Assembly: GCA_022844475.1 (NCBI GenBank)
Contig: JALHLR010000010.1
Location: forward strand, 1 to 64,000
DNA: 64,000 nt
Reading direction: 5' to 3'
Origin: Hyphomonadaceae bacterium
GTDB taxonomy: Bacteria > Pseudomonadota > Alphaproteobacteria > Caulobacterales > Hyphomonadaceae
Positions 31,689 through 40,815 of the stretch are shown piece by piece; the first letter of the stretch is position 1, and the number at the start of each line of letters is the position of its first letter. Below the pieces are notes generated by a model that was given only the letters and a program-made list of their open reading frames with translations, was not told the origin of the DNA and ran no database searches. The position numbers were made by a program, and so were the translations under genes.

Positions 31689-32213
31689 ATGGGTGGTGGC
31701 TGCTCGATGATCACGTCCTTGCTCTGCCTGGCATTTCCTCTGCTGCTGATCTACGCCGCCTGGCATGACGTCTCGACGATGACGATCCCGAACTGGGTGT
31801 CGATCGTGCTGGCCGTGACGTTCATTCCCGCGGCGCTGACCGCCGGGCTGAGCCTTGAGGAAATCGGCTGGCATCTGTTGTTCGGCGCAGCCGTACTGAT
31901 CGGCTGTGCGGTGCTTTTCTATCTCAACGTGTTCGGCGGTGGAGACGCGAAGGTGATTGCGGCCGCCTCGCTATGGACCGGACTCGCGGGCAGCGCGCCT
32001 TTCGTCATGGGCATGGCGATTGCCGGCGGCCTGCTCGCGGGACTGCTGATCATGCTTCGCCGGATGAAGATCCAGACGACGAAGGCCTGGCTTGCGCGCC
32101 TTCTGTCGCCGGAAGAGGGCGCGCCTTATGCCGTGGCGATCGCGGCGGGCGCCTTGCTGGCTGCGCCGGCTTCGCCCGTGCTGGCGGCCGGGCTTGCAAC
32201 CCTGTCGGTGTGA
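31689..32213 (+). CDS. cpaA: Prepilin peptidase CpaA/TadV
   Basis: Type IV prepilin peptidase that removes the Flp leader in the inner membrane. 174 aa with about five or six membrane spans. The catalytic aspartates are D27 in WHDVSTMTIPN and D86 in GGGDAK, spaced as in TadV. It lacks the methylase domain of larger PilD enzymes. It lies 87 bp behind the flp terminator; an alternative start is ATG 31707 (MITSLLC). A long gap (184 bp) with a CtrA-like site follows before cpaB. Confidence 0.9.
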   Translation: MGGGCSMITSLLCLAFPLLLIYAAWHDVSTMTIPNWVSIVLAVTFIPAALTAGLSLEEIGWHLLFGAAVLIGCAVLFYLNVFGGGDAKVIAAASLWTGLAGSAPFVMGMAIAGGLLAGLLIMLRRMKIQTTKAWLARLLSPEEGAPYAVAIAAGALLAAPASPVLAAGLATLSV

Positions 32214-32312
32214 TTTGGGGACCGGTAACGACCGGAAAACCATCAGACGCCAGCAAAACCAGCGAATGGTTAATCCCGCCGCCGTTTCGTTAATGACCCC
32301 TCGGCCGACGTC

Positions 32313-32327
32313 TTAACCCTCCCTTAG
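32313..32327 (+). promoter_or_regulatory. CtrA-box-like site upstream of cpaB
   Basis: TTAACCCTCCCTTAG matches TTAA-N7-TTAA at 7 of 8 positions with exact N7 spacing. It lies about 70 bp before the cpaB start, in a region that also has TTAA at 32270 and 32290. It would give the cpaB-tadC operon its own promoter. Binding is inferred. Confidence 0.45.
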
Positions 32328-32397
32328 AGCCCTCATGAAAGTGTCGAGCCTCGGATAGGCGCCTTTCAGGCCTGTTGGGGACTTGCGGAGGGTCTTC

Positions 32398-33282
32398 ATG
32401 TCGCCCATGCGACTGATAATTCTGGTGATTGCAGCAGGCGCGGCCATTGGCGCCGTGTTCCTCGTTCGCTCGATGCAGGCGCCGGCGCCGGCCGTTGCAG
32501 CCGCAGACATCACTGCGGCGCCCGCGCCCGTAGCTGTCGAGATTCCCCTCAAGCAGATCCTTGTCGCCAGCAAGACCATTCCTGCCGGCAAGTTTGTGTC
32601 GCTTGACGACCTGAAGTGGCAGGGCTGGCCAGCCGATGCGCAGATGGACAGCTTCATCGACCAGGAAAAAGAGGCAGAAGCGCTCGAGAAGATGGTCGGC
32701 GCCGTGGCGCGCTTCGACATCGTTGCGGGCGAGCCTGTCACCAAGACCAAGCTGCAGCACCCGGGCACGGCGGGCTTCATGTCCGTGATGCTGACGCCCG
32801 GCATGCGCGCCGTGTCGATCGAGATCGAGACCGAGACAGCGGCTGGCGGCTTCATCCAGCCCAACGACCGCGTCGATGTGATCCTGACGCGGGAAGTCGA
32901 GAACGCCAACGCCCAGGCCAACCCGATGGCCGGCATCCGCTCTGACCTTATCCTTGCGAATATCCGCGTGCTGGCGATCGACCATGTGTATGGCACGCCG
33001 CCGGTCGAGGGTGGCGATGAAGAAGTCAGAACCGGGCAGGGTGCTGTCATTGTCGGTTCGCGCGCGACCCTTGAGCTCACCGAGCGTGATGCAACGCTGG
33101 TGAACACGGCCCGCAAGGCGGGCGACATCTCGCTGACGCTGCGCTCAATCGCAGACCTGTCGGCGCCGCAGGGCGCGACGGGCACCGGCAAGGCCTATCG
33201 TGACGGCGTCTCCCAGGACGCCGAAGGCGTGCGCATCTATCGCTATGGCACTGAAACCGTGTCTTCGGCGACCGCAGGTTGA
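32398..33282 (+). CDS. cpaB: Tad pilus assembly protein CpaB/RcpC
   Basis: 294-aa periplasmic/inner membrane-anchored protein. Start ATG 32398 is chosen because GGAGGG lies 5 nt upstream; an in-frame TTG at 32383 is less likely. Single N-terminal membrane span LIILVIAAGAAIGAVFLV; then an SAF-type domain (AGKFVSLDDLKWQGWPADA) and the RcpC-like core (MRAVSIEIETETAAGGFIQP and DRVDVILTREV). CpaB is an accessory component around the secretin. It overlaps the cpaC region closely: the next ATG is 8 bp after its stop. Confidence 0.92.
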   Translation: MSPMRLIILVIAAGAAIGAVFLVRSMQAPAPAVAAADITAAPAPVAVEIPLKQILVASKTIPAGKFVSLDDLKWQGWPADAQMDSFIDQEKEAEALEKMVGAVARFDIVAGEPVTKTKLQHPGTAGFMSVMLTPGMRAVSIEIETETAAGGFIQPNDRVDVILTREVENANAQANPMAGIRSDLILANIRVLAIDHVYGTPPVEGGDEEVRTGQGAVIVGSRATLELTERDATLVNTARKAGDISLTLRSIADLSAPQGATGTGKAYRDGVSQDAEGVRIYRYGTETVSSATAG

Positions 33283-33290
33283 GGTTCCCC

Positions 33291-34823
33291 ATGTCAGCCA
33301 ACCGCAACTTCGTCCTTGCAAGCCTGGCGGCCGCTCTCGCCCTCACAGGCACATCATTCGCGCAGCCTCCCGGCGAGCTTGCTGGTCAGCAGCGCCTCGC
33401 TCCCCAGCAACCGGCGCAGCGGATGACGATGCCGGAAGCTACGGCTGCGGAATCGACCGAGACGCTGACGCTGACTGTCAACAAGAGCTACATGATCGAG
33501 TTCGATGTCGACATCGACGACGTTATCATCGCCAACGACAAGATCGCCAATATCGTCGCGCGCGACCGCCGCCGCGTGGCGGTGCAGGGCGTGTCGCCGG
33601 GCGAGAGCAATATCGTGTTTCTTGACCGCACAGGCCGGCGCATCAAGACGCTGGAGATCTCGGTGACGGATGGCGTCGCGGGCATGGACCAGCTACGCGG
33701 CCTGATCAAGCGGCACGTGCCGGGCTCCAAGGTGCAGGTCGAGTCGGTGAATGGCCGCGTGATCCTCGCCGGATCGGTACCGAACCTCGCGGGCGCGGAC
33801 CGCGTCATGCAGCTTGCGCGCGCCTACGCCAAGGACGACGCCAGCGTGCTCAACATGATGGCGATCGATGGCAAGGACCAGGTGACGCTGAAAGTGCGCG
33901 TCGTCGAGATGCAGCGTTCAGTCATCAAGCAGATGGGCATCAACCTCACGGGTTCGATCGGCTTCGGCCAGATCACCGGGTCGGCATTCGACAACACGGT
34001 GTCGATCGGCGCCTCCAATGCCTTCCCGATCGCGGGCACGGCGCTGGGCGGCCTCGTCGCCAACCTTGGCTTCAAGAACTCCGTCAACGGTGTGCCGCAG
34101 AGCACGGTCGGCGCAAAGGTCAATGCGCTGGAACGCGTGGGCCTCGTGCGCACGCTGGCCGAGCCGAACCTTGCGGCGATCTCGGGCGAGGCGGGCAAGT
34201 TTCTTGTCGGCGGCGAATTCCCTGTGCCGGTTGCGCAGGACGACGGCAAGATCTCGATCGAGTTCAAGCCCTACGGCGTGGGTCTTGGCTATACGCCAGT
34301 GGTGATGTCGGAGGGCCGGATCTCGCTGCAACTGTCGGTCGAGGTGTCGGAAATCTCCACGCAGGGCGGCTTCCAGTCGGCGTCGGGCGTGGTGATCGAC
34401 CCCACGACGGGCCAGCCGATCGCGGCGCAGACGATCACCATCCCGGCACTGAAAGTACGGCGTGCCGAAACCACGGTGGAGATCCCCTCCGGCGGAAGTC
34501 TCGTAATCGCCGGCCTGATCCAGGAATCGACCAAGCAGAATCTCGACAGCATTCCGGGCGTGAAGGACGTGCCGGTGCTGAGCGCGTTGTTCCGCAGCCG
34601 CGATTTCCAGAATGACGAGACCGAACTGGTCGTGATCGTGACACCGTATCTGGTCGATCCGACAGACCCGCAGGGCTTCCGCGATCCGGACCGTGGCTAT
34701 GTGACGGCGACCGACGCGCGCACCGTCCTGTTCGGCAAGCTCAACGACGTCTACGCCGCGCCGGGTTCGGCTGCGGCACGGTCGCCTGCGCCATCTGGCG
34801 CCAGCGGCTTCATCATCGACTGA
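33291..34823 (+). CDS. cpaC: Tad pilus secretin CpaC/RcpA
   Basis: Outer membrane channel for the Flp pilus, 510 aa. Signal peptide ends at TSFAQ. An N-terminal secretin domain (MIEFDVDIDDVIIANDKIAN, the same domain as the stand-alone protein at 30598) and a BON/KH-like segment (VNGRVILAGSVPNLAGA) precede the secretin core: VGLVRTLAEPNLAAISGEAG, FLVGGEFPVPV, then VPVLSALFRSRDF and ETELVVIVTPYLVDP. Start ATG 33291; GAGG lies upstream. A TTG at 33279 overlapping the cpaB stop is a less likely start. Confidence 0.94.
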   Translation: MSANRNFVLASLAAALALTGTSFAQPPGELAGQQRLAPQQPAQRMTMPEATAAESTETLTLTVNKSYMIEFDVDIDDVIIANDKIANIVARDRRRVAVQGVSPGESNIVFLDRTGRRIKTLEISVTDGVAGMDQLRGLIKRHVPGSKVQVESVNGRVILAGSVPNLAGADRVMQLARAYAKDDASVLNMMAIDGKDQVTLKVRVVEMQRSVIKQMGINLTGSIGFGQITGSAFDNTVSIGASNAFPIAGTALGGLVANLGFKNSVNGVPQSTVGAKVNALERVGLVRTLAEPNLAAISGEAGKFLVGGEFPVPVAQDDGKISIEFKPYGVGLGYTPVVMSEGRISLQLSVEVSEISTQGGFQSASGVVIDPTTGQPIAAQTITIPALKVRRAETTVEIPSGGSLVIAGLIQESTKQNLDSIPGVKDVPVLSALFRSRDFQNDETELVVIVTPYLVDPTDPQGFRDPDRGYVTATDARTVLFGKLNDVYAAPGSAAARSPAPSGASGFIID

Positions 34824-34835
34824 GGAATGGCAGAG

Positions 34836-35516
34836 ATGGCAAAGCGGTTTCATATTGCACTCGCAAGCCTGCCCCTGATCGCGCTGGGCGGCTGCATGCA
34901 GACGCAGGAGCAGATCGCCTGGTCCAACCGTATGCACACGCAGATCGTGGCGCAGGAGACGACGGCGGAACTCAAGATAGGCACGGTTGTGGCCGGCGAA
35001 AAACTCGGCCTGCGCGAGCGTGACGCCGTCAAGGGGTTCACGATGGCCTATCAGCAGGAAGGCCATGGCGCGGTCATTATCTCGCGCCCCTCGAACGGTC
35101 CGGACGACATCTCCGCCATGCGCGCGGCCGCCGACGCGCGCGCCATGATGCTGGCCGAGGGTGTTGACCAGAGCATGATCGCCGAGGGTACATATGACGG
35201 GGCCGGTGCGCGATCGGCGCCGCTGATCATCAGCTATCGCACCTACGAGGCGGTCGTACCGAACTGCCCGGACATCTCGCACTGGGATTTCACCAACACA
35301 TCCTCGAATGCGGCGCTGCCGTCGCTTGGCTGCGCAGTGGCGGTGAACCTCGCGGCGATGATCGCCAATCCATCTGACCTCGTTGGCGATCAGCCGACCG
35401 ATCCGGCTGACATCGCGCGCCGCGGCATCATGTTCAGCAAGTATCGCCAGGGCGTGCGGACGTCGTCCGAACGCAACAATGACGCCAGCGGCGCCATCAG
35501 CACGGTCGTCGAGTAG
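34836..35516 (+). CDS. cpaD: Tad pilus assembly lipoprotein CpaD
   Basis: 226-aa lipoprotein from ATG 34836, which has GAGGA 9 nt upstream; ATG 34827 is also in frame but sits directly on that site. Lipobox IALGGC (Cys20). The body has the CpaD-type OmpA-like fold with R-x-A-x-A-R residues (ISAMRAAADARAMMLAEG) and a conserved pair of Cys, PNCPDISHWDF and SLGCAVAVNLAAMIANP, which is the family's hallmark region. It is presumed to help secretin localisation. The stop is followed by cpaE after 11 bp. Confidence 0.92.
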   Translation: MAKRFHIALASLPLIALGGCMQTQEQIAWSNRMHTQIVAQETTAELKIGTVVAGEKLGLRERDAVKGFTMAYQQEGHGAVIISRPSNGPDDISAMRAAADARAMMLAEGVDQSMIAEGTYDGAGARSAPLIISYRTYEAVVPNCPDISHWDFTNTSSNAALPSLGCAVAVNLAAMIANPSDLVGDQPTDPADIARRGIMFSKYRQGVRTSSERNNDASGAISTVVE

Positions 35517-35527
35517 GGGCAGCGGAC

Positions 35528-37183
35528 ATGAGCGGACCTCGGGACAAGCATGACGACGGCGATCTGGACGAACTCGTCCACGATTTCGACCTCGACATGG
35601 ATGCGCCACTTGGCGCGTCTTTCGCTGCGGCGCTTCGCGGCGGCGATGAAGAAGAGGAGATAACGGAATTCGACCAGGCCTATCCCATCGAGGAGGAGGG
35701 CGGGTTCGTCGTTCCGCAGGAGGCAGCGCGGCCGCAGGCCGTGCTCGAGCAGCACGACGAATCGATCGGCTACGACGAAGACCAGCACGACGAGCACGAC
35801 ACTGCAGAGTTCGATGACATGCCGCCGCCAGCCTCGCTGGCCGGCGCGCAACCCTGGCTCCAGCCGAAGCCGTCGCAGCCGCCGGCCGAAGATCTTCCGC
35901 CGATGACGGCACATGAGGCCGAGCCGGTCGCAGACGATGTGGCGGGGCAGGGCCTTGGCTATGACTACGCTTTCGGCGCGGGCCATGACGGTGGTGATCG
36001 TACGATTCCGCGGATCGTTGTGCACGCCTTCTGCAATCGGACCTCGTCGCTGAACCTGATGCGGACGATCATGCAGGATCGCCGCATGAAGAACGTCACT
36101 ATGGAAGTCCACGAGGGCGGCGTTGCGGCGGCGACCCAATACTACGTCAACGAGACCACGCCGAACCTGCTGGTCATCGAAGGGGCCGGCGATCCGCGTC
36201 AGCTGCTGGCCGACCTCGATTCGCTCGCCGAGTACTGCGACGAGAACATTCGCGTCGTCGTGCTGGGCCAGACCAACGACATCCGGCTCTATCGCGAGCT
36301 GATGCGCCGTGGTGTTTCCGAGTATCTCGTGGCGCCGATCGACCCTGTGCACATGATCCGCTCGATCGCGACGCTGTTTGCCGATCCCGAAGCCCCGTTC
36401 ACCGGCAAGTCTGTTGCTGTGACAGGCGTCAAGGGCGGCGTCGGCGCATCGACCATCGCGCACAACCTTGCCTGGGCGCTGTCGGAACGCTGCAAGGTCA
36501 ATGCGACGCTGGTCGACCTTGACCTCAACTTCGGCACCACGGGCCTCGACTTCAACCAGGACACGGCGGCGACAATCGCCGACGCACTGATGTCGCCCGA
36601 CCGCTTCGACGACAACGTCATGGGGCGCCTGATTACCAAGGCGACGGACCGCCTTTCGCTGTTCACGGCGCCGGCGACACTGGACCGGACCTACAATCTC
36701 GACCCGGAAACCTATGTGCGCGTGCTTGAGCAGGTGCGCGGATCGGTGCCCTTCATGGTGCTCGACCTGCCGCATATCTGGAGCGACTGGTTCAAGTCGA
36801 CCGTCATTTCGGCGGATGAGCTGATCGTCGTTGCCGGACCCGATCTCGCCTCGCTGCGTAACGGGAAGAACCTGATCGACTTCCTCAAGGCCGCGCGGCC
36901 AAATGACAATCCACCGAAGCTGGTGCTCAACATGGTGGGCCTGCCCAAGCGGCCAGAGATTCCGCCGAAGGATTTCGGACAGGCGATCGGGATCGAACCG
37001 TCGCAGATCATTCCCTTCGACGCGCAGCTGTTCGGCACTGCCGCCAATAACGGGCAGATGATCTTCGACGTGGCGCCGGAATCGAAAGTCGCACAGAGCC
37101 TCGACCAGCTCGCAGCGCAACTGACCGGTAAGGAAGTCCAGACGACGAAACCGTCGCTGTTCAAGAAACTGCTTCGGAAGTAA
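35528..37183 (+). CDS. cpaE: Pilus assembly ATPase-like protein CpaE/TadZ
   Basis: 551 aa. An acidic, low-complexity N-terminus (residues 1-155, with DEEEE and DEDQHDEHD runs) is followed by a degenerate receiver domain (about 160-290) and a MinD/ParA-like ATPase domain. The deviant Walker A motif is KGGVGAS (about residues 301-307), followed by LVDLDLNFGTTGLDF and VLDLPHIWSDW. CpaE/TadZ localises the pilus machinery to a pole. The acidic N-terminal extension is longer than in most CpaE proteins. cpaF starts 9 bp after. Confidence 0.92.
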   Translation: MSGPRDKHDDGDLDELVHDFDLDMDAPLGASFAAALRGGDEEEEITEFDQAYPIEEEGGFVVPQEAARPQAVLEQHDESIGYDEDQHDEHDTAEFDDMPPPASLAGAQPWLQPKPSQPPAEDLPPMTAHEAEPVADDVAGQGLGYDYAFGAGHDGGDRTIPRIVVHAFCNRTSSLNLMRTIMQDRRMKNVTMEVHEGGVAAATQYYVNETTPNLLVIEGAGDPRQLLADLDSLAEYCDENIRVVVLGQTNDIRLYRELMRRGVSEYLVAPIDPVHMIRSIATLFADPEAPFTGKSVAVTGVKGGVGASTIAHNLAWALSERCKVNATLVDLDLNFGTTGLDFNQDTAATIADALMSPDRFDDNVMGRLITKATDRLSLFTAPATLDRTYNLDPETYVRVLEQVRGSVPFMVLDLPHIWSDWFKSTVISADELIVVAGPDLASLRNGKNLIDFLKAARPNDNPPKLVLNMVGLPKRPEIPPKDFGQAIGIEPSQIIPFDAQLFGTAANNGQMIFDVAPESKVAQSLDQLAAQLTGKEVQTTKPSLFKKLLRK

Positions 37184-37192
37184 GGGGCCTAG

Positions 37193-38740
37193 ATGTTCGG
37201 CAAGCGAGGGACAACAGGCGGCGCGGGAATGCCGCCGCCGCCGGCGTCGGAAGCCGCCGCACGTCCCGTCCCGCCACCGCCGGCCGCCAAGCCGGCAGTT
37301 TCGCAACTCGCCGACGACACGCCTCCACCGCCCCCGCCTAAATCCGCATCGCCACCGCCCAAGCCCTCAACGCCGCCGATGGCGTCGAGCAAGCCCACGA
37401 ACAAGTCCGCGCCTCCACCTCCGCCGAAGGAGAAGATAGCAGCGATCGACAACCGGTCTGACGAATACTACCGGACCAAGACGGAAGTCTTCAACGCGCT
37501 GATTGACACGATCGACCTGTCACAGCTGGCGCAGCTCGACCAGGAAAGCGCGCGCGAAGAGATCCGGGACATCGTGATCGAGATCGTCTCGATCAAGAAC
37601 GTGGTGATGAGCGTTGCAGAGCAGGAAACCCTGCTTGAGGATATCTGCAACGACGTTCTGGGCTACGGTCCGCTCGAGCCCCTGCTGGCGCGCGACGACA
37701 TCGCCGACATCATGGTCAATGGCGCCGGCACGACCTATATCGAGGTCGCCGGCAAGATCCAGCGCACCAACATCCGCTTCCGCGACAACGCGCAGCTGAT
37801 GAACATCTGCCAGCGCATTGTGAGCCAGGTCGGCCGCCGCGTTGATGAAAGCTCGCCGATCTGCGACGCGCGACTTGCAGATGGTTCGCGTGTGAACGTG
37901 ATTGCACCGCCGCTGGCCATCGACGGCCCCGCGCTCACAATCCGGAAGTTCAAGAAGGACAAGCTGAAGATCCAGGACCTCGTGAACTTCGGATCCATCT
38001 CGGAGCCGGGAGCCGAGCTCCTGCGCATCATCGGCGCCTGCCGTTGCAACACGCTGATCTCGGGCGGGACGGGTTCGGGCAAGACGACACTTCTGAACAC
38101 GCTGACGGCGTTCATTGCGCCGGGTGAGCGCGTGATCACCTGCGAGGACGCCGCCGAACTGCAACTGCAGCAGCCGCACGTGGTACGTCTTGAGACGCGC
38201 CCGCCGAACCTTGAAGGGCAGGGCCGCGTGTCGATGACAGACCTTGTCAAGAACTGCCTGCGTATGCGTCCGGACCGGATCATCGTGGGCGAGGTGCGCG
38301 GACCCGAAGCGTTCGACCTTCTACAGGCGATGAACACGGGCCATGACGGCTCGATGGGTACCCTGCACGCCAACACGCCGCGCGAAGGGCTCTCGCGTCT
38401 TGAATCCATGATCACGATGGGCGGCTTCACGCTTCCGCAGCGAACGATCCGCGAGATGATCGTCGGATCGATCGACATCGTGATCCAGGCCTCGCGCCTG
38501 CGCGATGGCACGCGGAAGATCGTATCGATCACCGAGGTCATGGGTCTCGAGGGCGACGTGATCGTGACGCAGGATGTGATGCGCTACGAGATCGACGGCG
38601 AGGACAAGGACGGCAAGTTGAAGGGCTCGCACCGCGGCACTGGCATCGGTCGTCCGCGCTTCTGGGAGCGCGCCAAGTACTTCAATATGGAAGGTGATCT
38701 CGCCCGCGCGCTGGACGCGCTGGAGGAGGGTGGCAAATGA
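37193..38740 (+). CDS. cpaF: Tad pilus assembly/retraction ATPase CpaF/TadA
   Basis: 515-aa secretion ATPase powering Flp pilus extension (and retraction in Tad systems). The first ~85 residues are a disordered Pro-rich tail (PPPPASEAAARPVPPPPA). The ATPase core has Walker A GGTGSGKTT (about residue 290), the Asp-box/Walker B region CLRMRPDRIIVGEVRG, and HDGSMGTLHANTPREGLSRL with the His-box. Shares the ATGA junction with tadB (38737-38740), indicating translational coupling. Confidence 0.95.
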   Translation: MFGKRGTTGGAGMPPPPASEAAARPVPPPPAAKPAVSQLADDTPPPPPPKSASPPPKPSTPPMASSKPTNKSAPPPPPKEKIAAIDNRSDEYYRTKTEVFNALIDTIDLSQLAQLDQESAREEIRDIVIEIVSIKNVVMSVAEQETLLEDICNDVLGYGPLEPLLARDDIADIMVNGAGTTYIEVAGKIQRTNIRFRDNAQLMNICQRIVSQVGRRVDESSPICDARLADGSRVNVIAPPLAIDGPALTIRKFKKDKLKIQDLVNFGSISEPGAELLRIIGACRCNTLISGGTGSGKTTLLNTLTAFIAPGERVITCEDAAELQLQQPHVVRLETRPPNLEGQGRVSMTDLVKNCLRMRPDRIIVGEVRGPEAFDLLQAMNTGHDGSMGTLHANTPREGLSRLESMITMGGFTLPQRTIREMIVGSIDIVIQASRLRDGTRKIVSITEVMGLEGDVIVTQDVMRYEIDGEDKDGKLKGSHRGTGIGRPRFWERAKYFNMEGDLARALDALEEGGK

Positions 38741-39744
38741 CGCCTGAACTGATGACCTATGCGATCGCGGGGCTTGCGTTCGTCGCGATCACTGCGCTCG
38801 GCTTCGCATTCGCGGGAGGCGGCGGAAGCGGCCGCGGCAAGCAGTCCAAGCGGGTCAGATCGATCAGCGAAGGCGTTCGCGGTTCAAAGGGCGACACGGC
38901 TCTGACAGCGCGGCGCAAACAGATGGAAAGCGCAACCAAGGCGCTGCGCGACCGCGAGGAAGCGACCCGCAAGAGCCGCGTGGCAGGCCGGTCCATCGAG
39001 GACAAGATTAAGCAGTCCGGCCTCAAGATCACCGTGCCGATGTTCTGGATCTTCTCGGCTGTGTCGACGGTCGCGGTCGGCGCCCTGATGTATTTCTGGG
39101 CAGGGTTCAACGAATGGCCGATGGTGATGGTGCCGATCGGGATGGCCTTCGCCGCAGGTTTCGGTCTGCCGCGCTGGGTGCTGGGCATGGCGATCTCCAA
39201 CCGCCAGAAGAAGTTCATCAGCCAGTTTGCCGACGCGATCGACGTGATCGTCCGCGGCGTGAAGTCCGGTCTGCCGCTGCAGGAATGCCTGCGGATGATT
39301 GCGCGTGAAAGTTCGCAGCCCCTGGCCGGCGAGTTCCAGGCTGTCGTCGATGCAATCGCCATGGGCGTGCCGTTGGATCAGGCCTTGCAGAAAATGTATC
39401 TTCGCACGCCTACGCAGGAAGTGAACTTCTTCAACATCGTGCTGAACATCCAGCAGAAGGCGGGCGGCAACCTGTCCGAAGCGCTGGGCAACCTTTCGAA
39501 CGTGCTGCGCTCGCGCAAGCTTCTGCGCGAGAAGATCAAGGCGCTGTCATCCGAAGCGAAGGCGTCAGCGATGATCATCGGCTCGCTGCCGATCATCGTC
39601 ATGTTGCTCGTCTACATGACGACGCCGGCCTACATCATGTCGTTGTTCACGACCGATCTCGGGCACCTCCTGTTGCTGATCGCCGCCGCTCTGATGGGCA
39701 CGGGCATCTACATCATGCGGTCCATGATCAATTTCAACTTCTGA
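38737..39744 (+). CDS. tadB: Tad pilus inner membrane platform protein TadB
   Basis: 335-aa inner membrane protein with a T2SSF domain. It starts at the ATGA overlapping cpaF. Spans: MTYAIAGLAFVAITALGFAF at the N-terminus, MFWIFSAVSTVAVGALMYFW near residue 110, and two C-terminal spans (IIGSLPIIVMLLVYM, LLLLIAAALMGTGIYIM). The cytosolic domain includes QFADAIDVIVRGVKSGLPLQ and QEVNFFNIVLNIQQKAGGNL, the F-domain motif. Forms the platform with TadC. Followed by tadC after 40 bp. Confidence 0.93.
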   Translation: MTPELMTYAIAGLAFVAITALGFAFAGGGGSGRGKQSKRVRSISEGVRGSKGDTALTARRKQMESATKALRDREEATRKSRVAGRSIEDKIKQSGLKITVPMFWIFSAVSTVAVGALMYFWAGFNEWPMVMVPIGMAFAAGFGLPRWVLGMAISNRQKKFISQFADAIDVIVRGVKSGLPLQECLRMIARESSQPLAGEFQAVVDAIAMGVPLDQALQKMYLRTPTQEVNFFNIVLNIQQKAGGNLSEALGNLSNVLRSRKLLREKIKALSSEAKASAMIIGSLPIIVMLLVYMTTPAYIMSLFTTDLGHLLLLIAAALMGTGIYIMRSMINFNF

Positions 39745-39784
39745 CGTCGGGACCCCGGAATTCGCCGGGGAGAGCGGAGCGACG

Positions 39785-40807
39785 ATGGGCAACATCGACT
39801 GGGTCCAGTTTCTCACCGACCCCCTGACGCTGGCGTCTGCGCTGGCGTGCGTGGCGACGTTCGCCACCGTGCTCACGCTTGCCGGGCCGGTCTTCGACAA
39901 CGACAAGCTGACGAGCCGCCTGAAGTCAGTGTCGAACCGCCGCGAGGAGCTGCGCAAGAAGAGCCGAGCCGCACTGGACGGCGAGAAGAAGTCGATCCGC
40001 GTGCAGGACACCAGCATGACGAAGAAGTTCGTCGACAGGCTGGATCTTGCCAAGATGCTCGAAGATCCTGGCGTCCAGAAAAAGCTGATCCAGGCGGGCC
40101 TGCGCGGACCGAAGCCGATCTCCATCTTTTATCTCTGCCGCTTCGCTCTGCCGATGGTCTTTGGCCTCGGTGCGCTGATCTACATCTGGTTCATCAACGA
40201 CCATGGCCTCGGTTTCAACATGAAGATCGGTGCTGTGGTGGTTGGCTTCGCCGCCGGCTTCTATGGCCCGAACATTTTCGTCGAAAATCTCATCACGAAG
40301 CGCCGCACGTCGATCATGCGCGCCTTTCCTGACTCGCTGGACATGATGCTGATCTGCGTCGAGTCCGGCATGTCCATCGAACAGGCGTTCGCGCGGGTGG
40401 GTGAGGAAATCGGGTCAGCGTCGGTGGAGCTGGCCGAAGAACTGGCCCTGACGACGGCGGAGCTGAGCTACCTGCAGGATCGCCGGCAGGCCTACTACAA
40501 TCTTGCCGAGCGCACGAACCATCCAGGCGTCAAGGGCGTTGCGATGGCGCTGGTGCAGGCTGAGAAGTACGGCACCCCGATGGGGGCCGCTCTGCGCGTG
40601 ATGGCGAAGGAGAACCGCGAGATGCGGATTACCGAAGCCGAGAAGAAGGCGGCAGCGCTGCCGGCCAAGCTGACTGTGCCGATGATCGTGTTCTTCCTGC
40701 CCGTGCTCTTCCTCGTCATCCTCGGACCGGCCTTCATCAAGATCGATGCGATGGGCCTGGGCAAGACGAAGAGCGGCGCGACAGTGGAAGCTGAAACGAG
40801 CGAATAG
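39785..40807 (+). CDS. tadC: Tad pilus inner membrane platform protein TadC
   Basis: 340-aa companion of TadB with T2SSF domain. Spans near residues 17-37, 115-160 (FALPMVFGLGALIYIWFIND, IGAVVVGFAAGFYGPNIFV) and C-terminus (MIVFFLPVLFLVILGPAFIK). Cytosolic motif FPDSLDMMLICVESGMSIEQ and ERTNHPGVKGVAMALVQAEK. The last gene of the pilus run: tadD and the minor pilin genes tadE/F/G do not follow; the next gene is convergent and 8 bp away. Confidence 0.92.
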   Translation: MGNIDWVQFLTDPLTLASALACVATFATVLTLAGPVFDNDKLTSRLKSVSNRREELRKKSRAALDGEKKSIRVQDTSMTKKFVDRLDLAKMLEDPGVQKKLIQAGLRGPKPISIFYLCRFALPMVFGLGALIYIWFINDHGLGFNMKIGAVVVGFAAGFYGPNIFVENLITKRRTSIMRAFPDSLDMMLICVESGMSIEQAFARVGEEIGSASVELAEELALTTAELSYLQDRRQAYYNLAERTNHPGVKGVAMALVQAEKYGTPMGAALRVMAKENREMRITEAEKKAAALPAKLTVPMIVFFLPVLFLVILGPAFIKIDAMGLGKTKSGATVEAETSE

Positions 40808-40815
40808 GTCCGGGA

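Noticed and set aside
33918-37306. Long antisense frames across cpaC-cpaE
   Set aside because: Arg/His/Asp-rich composition typical of antisense translation; cpaC, cpaD and cpaE are certain.
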